A stretch of DNA of 46,513 nucleotides, taken from positions 1 to 46,513 of the forward strand of contig JAZUBU010000011.1 of the NCBI GenBank assembly GCA_045638645.1, in the 5' to 3' direction. The translations under genes were made by a program, and so were the position numbers. Every line of letters begins with the position of its first letter. The stretch's first letter is position 1. This DNA comes from JAGCJX01 sp045638645 (GTDB lineage Bacteria > Bacteroidota > Bacteroidia > Bacteroidales > UBA932). The notes under the pieces were generated by a model. That model was not told where the DNA came from and made no database searches. It was given only the letters and a program-made list of their open reading frames with translations. Positions 43,415 to 46,513 of this stretch are shown piece by piece.

Positions 43415-44655
43415 TCCATCTTGAGGGTACGCGCCGGAGAAACCCGGCTGATGAACAGCGTCGGCAACCAGAGAATCAGAAACATCGCCAACACCGCTGA
43501 AAGATTCACCGAAAGCCAGGACCCGAAGGTCAGGTGAATCGGCACATGGTCCACAAAGTAACTCTCCGGATTGAGGCTCATCCACTGAAAATGCGACTGG
43601 GTCCAACAGAGCAGCAAAGCCAAGGCATTGCCTGCCAACAAACCGGTGAAGGTGATTCGCATCCCTCGTGCTACAAAGATGCTGCATATCTGACGGGTAC
43701 GCATTCCCAAAGCCTTGAGCAGGCCGATCATCTGGATCCGCTCAAAGAACAGGATCAACAAGCCGGAAATCATATTGAAACCCGACACCACGATCATCAG
43801 GACCAGAATAATCAGCACATTCAGATCCAGCAAGTCCAACCAATCGTAGATATGCCGGTAATTGCCACTGACAATTTGCGGAATGACCACCGAATCCTGA
43901 TCCGTGGACTCTTCCAGGAAAATACGGTCCAATTCCGGCAAGGCTTTTTCAAAATTCGCTCCCGGCGCCCAATGCAACTCAAGGGCCCCCACCTGATCGT
44001 CCCGCCACCCCTGCAGGCGTTGGAGCTGGCGGAGGTCTGCCACCGCAAAGAGTTTGTCGAACTCATCCATGCCCAAGCGATACAACCCCGACAAGGTGAA
44101 CTTCCGGACACGGATACGGTCTCCCACAAAATACACCGTCAAGGGATCACCCACCGACAAGCCCAGCTGATCCGCGAGGCGTTTGGACAACAGGACTTCC
44201 GTCGAGGTCTTCGGGGTGGTATAGTCCGGTAACCGGCCTTCGACCAGGTGCTCTGCAAACAAGGAAAAATTATACGTAGAATCCACGCCTTTGAAAACCA
44301 GGCCTTGAACCTCGCCCTCGCTGCGAACCATACCCGCCAGGTAAGCCACACGATCCACCGAAGCCACTCCGGTCATGGACTCCAAGGACGACCCATAGGA
44401 CAAGTTGGCAGAAATCGGACGCTCGATACTGGGGATCTTCTGCCCCGGTGCTGCCAGGAGAACCTCCCCGGTAAATCCGGTAATCTTTCCCTTGATCTCC
44501 GATTGGAAGCCGTGGGCTACGGCTATCGCCACCACCATCACCGCCAGGCTGACCGCCACGGAAAGGGTAGCCAGGCGCGTACCCAACCCAGAGAGTCCGC
44601 CGCTGCGGCCCCCTGTCTTGCGGATACGATGGGCGATGAATAGACTTAAATGCAT
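43411..44655 (-). CDS. FtsX/LolC-type ABC transporter permease
   Basis: 414 residues. One N-terminal membrane helix (about 28-50), a large periplasmic domain (50-275), then three helices (about 282-308, 330-355, 378-402). This is the MacB-FtsX-LolC topology, with GQRMIG-like text before the third helix (RIQMIGLLKALGMRTRQI) and the RVSPARTLK end common to LolC/LolE. In LolCDE, such permeases release lipoproteins from the inner membrane; the ATPase is not next to it. Convergent with the transglycosylase (4-base overlap); divergent from the CotH gene. Confidence 0.85.
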   Translation of the reverse strand: MHLSLFIAHRIRKTGGRSGGLSGLGTRLATLSVAVSLAVMVVAIAVAHGFQSEIKGKITGFTGEVLLAAPGQKIPSIERPISANLSYGSSLESMTGVASVDRVAYLAGMVRSEGEVQGLVFKGVDSTYNFSLFAEHLVEGRLPDYTTPKTSTEVLLSKRLADQLGLSVGDPLTVYFVGDRIRVRKFTLSGLYRLGMDEFDKLFAVADLRQLQRLQGWRDDQVGALELHWAPGANFEKALPELDRIFLEESTDQDSVVIPQIVSGNYRHIYDWLDLLDLNVLIILVLMIVVSGFNMISGLLILFFERIQMIGLLKALGMRTRQICSIFVARGMRITFTGLLAGNALALLLCWTQSHFQWMSLNPESYFVDHVPIHLTFGSWLSVNLSAVLAMFLILWLPTLFISRVSPARTLKMD

Positions 44656-44662
44656 ATCTTTG
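44655..44662 (+). promoter_or_regulatory. -7 box of the CotH lipoprotein gene
   Basis: Reads TATCTTTG, a full TAnnTTTG match, 49 bases before the ATG. It touches the start codon of the divergent permease gene. Confidence 0.5.
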
Positions 44663-44711
44663 TGTCAAGAATTTGCGAAATTAATCAATCAAAAAGAATC
44701 CGAGAAATATT

Positions 44712-46235
44712 ATGAAAAATTTCATAGTCCTCCTGCTCACGGCACTGCTGATGTTCACCTCCTGCGAAGAGAACAACCAGCCCCAAGGACCGGCACCGGC
44801 CTTCCTGACCTTCTCCTTTGAGAAAGGACACAACCCGGTCCTGATGGAAGACATCAACTTCCCGGTTACAGAGGCTACCACCCTGGAACAGGTCCTCCCC
44901 TATCCGGTGGACCTGCGTTCCCTCAAAGCGACCTTCACCGTCCCCCAAGGTTGTGAGGTCACGGTAAACGGCATTCCGCAGATCAGCCGTGGTTCCCGGA
45001 ACGACTTCTCCAGCCCGGTTACCTACACTGTCACCAACGCCAACCAACAAAGCCAGCGTTACACCGTAACGCTGACAGTCGCAACCGGACGCTTCACCGG
45101 ACTCCCTGTCCTCACAATCAACACCGTGGACAAGAAGCCCATCCTGGATAAGGAAACCTGGATTGAAGCTACGTTCTCCCTCACCGACTCGACCGGCACC
45201 CCGCTGTTGACCGATCAGACACTGGAAATCCGCGGCCGGGGAAACACCACCTGGCAAAATCCCAAGAAACCTTACGCCCTGAAGCTCGGGGAAAAGACAG
45301 CCCTCTTCGGCATGCCCAAACACAAGCGTTGGGTCTTGCTGGCGGCCTACAACGACAAGTCCATGATCCGGACTGACCTTGCCTTTCACCTGGCCCAGGA
45401 ATACAGCGACCTCCGCTGGAAACAACAAGGCCAACTGATCGAACTCGTATTGAACGGGAAGTTCCTGGGCAACTATTACCTGTGCGAACACATCAAGATC
45501 GATGAGAACCGGGTTCCGGACGGCTACATTGTCGAAGTCGATGTGCGGGCCAAAGAGAGCAACGGGGACATCTTCTTCAAGAGCCAGCTTTCCAAACTGA
45601 ACTTCGTCATCAAAGATCCGGATGTTGTCAAAGGCGACGAGGATTTCCGGTATGTACAAAATTTCATCAACGAGTGTGAAGCGGATTTGAGCAATCGTGA
45701 TGTCGCACAATATGCCACCTACCTGGACCTGGAGAGCATGGTGGACTGGTACCTGAACAGCGAACTGACCAAGAACCCGGATGCCGCCTTCTTCATCAGT
45801 GTCTATATGAACGTCTCGGCCGACGGCAAACTCTACATGGGGCCGCTGTGGGACTACGACCTGGCCTTCGGCAATCAGGTCTATGACGACGGACAAGGCA
45901 GTGACAATGGCTTTTTCGGTTTTACCATCCGCGACGGCGACCGGTCCAAGATCTGGCTCCCGGCCATGTTTGACAATCCGGAGTTCGTAGCCCTGCTCAA
46001 AGCCAAGATGCAGGTCATTGCGGATCACGAAAGCGAGATCATGGATTTCATCGACCAACGGCACGCCACCTTGCGGACCTCCGCCCTTTACAACGACCGG
46101 CTCTGGCACCTGATGTGCCCGGAAGGCACTTCTGAAGCGACCATCCAAGCCGCCTACGACGCAGAAATTGCCCACCTCAGGGACTGGCTGCACGGCCGCA
46201 TCCAATGGCTGCAGACTGAGATTCAGGGATTGTAA
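44712..46235 (+). CDS. CotH-kinase-like lipoprotein
   Basis: 507 residues. Lipobox LMFTSC with the acylated Cys at 18. About 28-130 is a beta domain of the type often found before CotH in Bacteroidetes. The CotH domain follows: EIRGRGNTTWQNPKKPYALK, WVLLAAYNDKSMIRTDLAFHLA, LNGKFLGNYYLCEHIKID and the metal-binding GPLWDYDLAFGN (near 377-388) with its D-x-D. CotH of Bacillus phosphorylates spore-coat proteins; in Bacteroidetes the target is unknown, presumably a surface protein or glycan. Monocistronic. Confidence 0.88.
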   Translation: MKNFIVLLLTALLMFTSCEENNQPQGPAPAFLTFSFEKGHNPVLMEDINFPVTEATTLEQVLPYPVDLRSLKATFTVPQGCEVTVNGIPQISRGSRNDFSSPVTYTVTNANQQSQRYTVTLTVATGRFTGLPVLTINTVDKKPILDKETWIEATFSLTDSTGTPLLTDQTLEIRGRGNTTWQNPKKPYALKLGEKTALFGMPKHKRWVLLAAYNDKSMIRTDLAFHLAQEYSDLRWKQQGQLIELVLNGKFLGNYYLCEHIKIDENRVPDGYIVEVDVRAKESNGDIFFKSQLSKLNFVIKDPDVVKGDEDFRYVQNFINECEADLSNRDVAQYATYLDLESMVDWYLNSELTKNPDAAFFISVYMNVSADGKLYMGPLWDYDLAFGNQVYDDGQGSDNGFFGFTIRDGDRSKIWLPAMFDNPEFVALLKAKMQVIADHESEIMDFIDQRHATLRTSALYNDRLWHLMCPEGTSEATIQAAYDAEIAHLRDWLHGRIQWLQTEIQGL

Positions 46236-46304
46236 TTGGAACCCTGTTCGTTCTTTTACATTAGCAGAGAGGCCTGTAATCAAACACTAATCAAGATATA
46301 AAAA

Positions 46305-46334
46305 GAGGCTGAATCCTTTTCTGGAATCAGCCCC
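46305..46334. terminator. Hairpin terminator between convergent genes
   Basis: Stem GGCTGA/TCAGCC extended by TCC/GGA after an A-A mismatch. On the minus strand it is followed by TCTTTTT, so it mainly serves the cysteine-rich gene at the right edge. The rest of 46236-46363 shows nothing else. Confidence 0.65.
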
Positions 46335-46363
46335 TTTGTGTTAAAGATACTTACTTGTCGGAA

Positions 46364-46513
46364 TTACTTTTGCCAAGTACAATCTGTGAAGGTTACTTCT
46401 GCTTGACTTTCATCCACTGTATAGCCAGGACAGAAAGTACACTTAACAAACTCTGTTTTAGAGTAAGGACGGCAGTACTTGTAGCCATTACCTTCGCCGA
46501 AGTAGCAGTTTAC
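46364..46513 (-). CDS. Cysteine-rich protein, C-terminal fragment (cut by window edge)
   Basis: An open minus-strand frame of 49 codons plus TAA enters from the right edge. It contains five cysteines: two before and after GEGNGYKY, the pair CTFC, and one in FTDCTW near the end. A terminator follows its stop. The start lies outside the window. The Cys pattern and small size recall the short exported cysteine-rich peptides (for example NVEALA type) of Bacteroidetes, but this cannot be decided from the fragment. Confidence 0.55.
   Translation of the reverse strand, partial: VNCYFGEGNGYKYCRPYSKTEFVKCTFCPGYTVDESQAEVTFTDCTWQK

Noticed and set aside
44685..46283. A 532-codon minus-strand open frame
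   Set aside because: It is fully antisense to the CotH lipoprotein, which has a lipobox and conserved motifs. The opposite frame has no recognisable domain.

Overview
This window looks like ordinary chromosome from a member of the Bacteroidetes, most likely order Bacteroidales, at roughly 50% G+C by eye. The evidence is repeated promoter elements of the Bacteroidetes type (TTTG, about 19 bases, then TAnnTTTG), A-rich leaders without clear Shine-Dalgarno sites, lipoproteins with an S-S-C or T-S-C lipobox, a DnaK ending in EEVK, and families typical of the phylum (BACON lipoprotein, CotH lipoprotein, Porin_10-like barrel, phosphotransferase fused to a RapZ C-terminal domain). There is no insertion sequence, prophage, CRISPR array or rRNA. 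Almost all genes are housekeeping or cell-envelope genes.

Layout. 1-8.1 kb, minus strand: the N-terminal part of a 7TM-HD membrane phosphohydrolase (cut by the window edge), gyrB, an outer-membrane barrel protein and a 1,015-residue TPR protein. 8.1-9.5 kb, plus: an FtsE-like ATPase and endonuclease III. 9.5-14.1 kb, minus: typA, yceD (DUF177), rpmF, plsX, tRNA-Arg(CCT) and xerD, closely packed. 14.2-15.7 kb, plus: guaA. 15.7-17.6 kb, minus: cardiolipin synthase and a small protein resembling the last domain of PurL. 17.7-18.9 kb, plus: tRNA-Leu(GAG) with a strong terminator, then a D-2-hydroxyacid dehydrogenase. 19.0-21.6 kb, minus: a secreted M6 metalloprotease. 21.7-22.4 kb, plus: a methyltransferase, followed by a repeat-bearing intergenic stretch. 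22.7-29.1 kb, minus: tRNA-Arg(ACG) behind rplS, then grpE-dnaJ-M23 peptidase, a transglutaminase-like protein and a small lipoprotein. 29.2-33 kb: fba (minus), gmk-nadD (plus), then rluA-like and panB (minus). 33.1-37.1 kb, plus: dnaK and a BACON lipoprotein. 37.2-43.4 kb: a cell-wall cluster. 43.4-46.2 kb: an FtsX/LolC-type permease and a CotH lipoprotein. The last 150 bases carry the C-terminus of a cysteine-rich protein running off the edge.

The most interesting part is 37.2-43.4 kb. A MurU-like nucleotidyltransferase is fused in frame to a cysteine-rich C_GCAxxG_C_C domain. The next gene is an AmgK-like sugar kinase fused to the C-terminal (amino-sugar-phosphate sensing) domain of RapZ. 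Divergent from these lie a Porin_10-like barrel whose N-terminus carries 18 consecutive heptapeptide repeats and a MltF-type lytic transglycosylase one base downstream. Together they suggest a peptidoglycan turnover and salvage module with sensor domains built into both salvage enzymes. Function is inferred from family membership only.

Smaller oddities are a NadD whose usual C-terminal helix is missing where the gene overlaps rluA, two tRNA-Arg genes embedded directly behind protein genes, two 49-bp intergenic repeats with internal dyads, a 12-bp tandem repeat covering the xerD stop codon, several start codons only a few bases from their -7 box, and a sigma-54-like element in front of dnaK.
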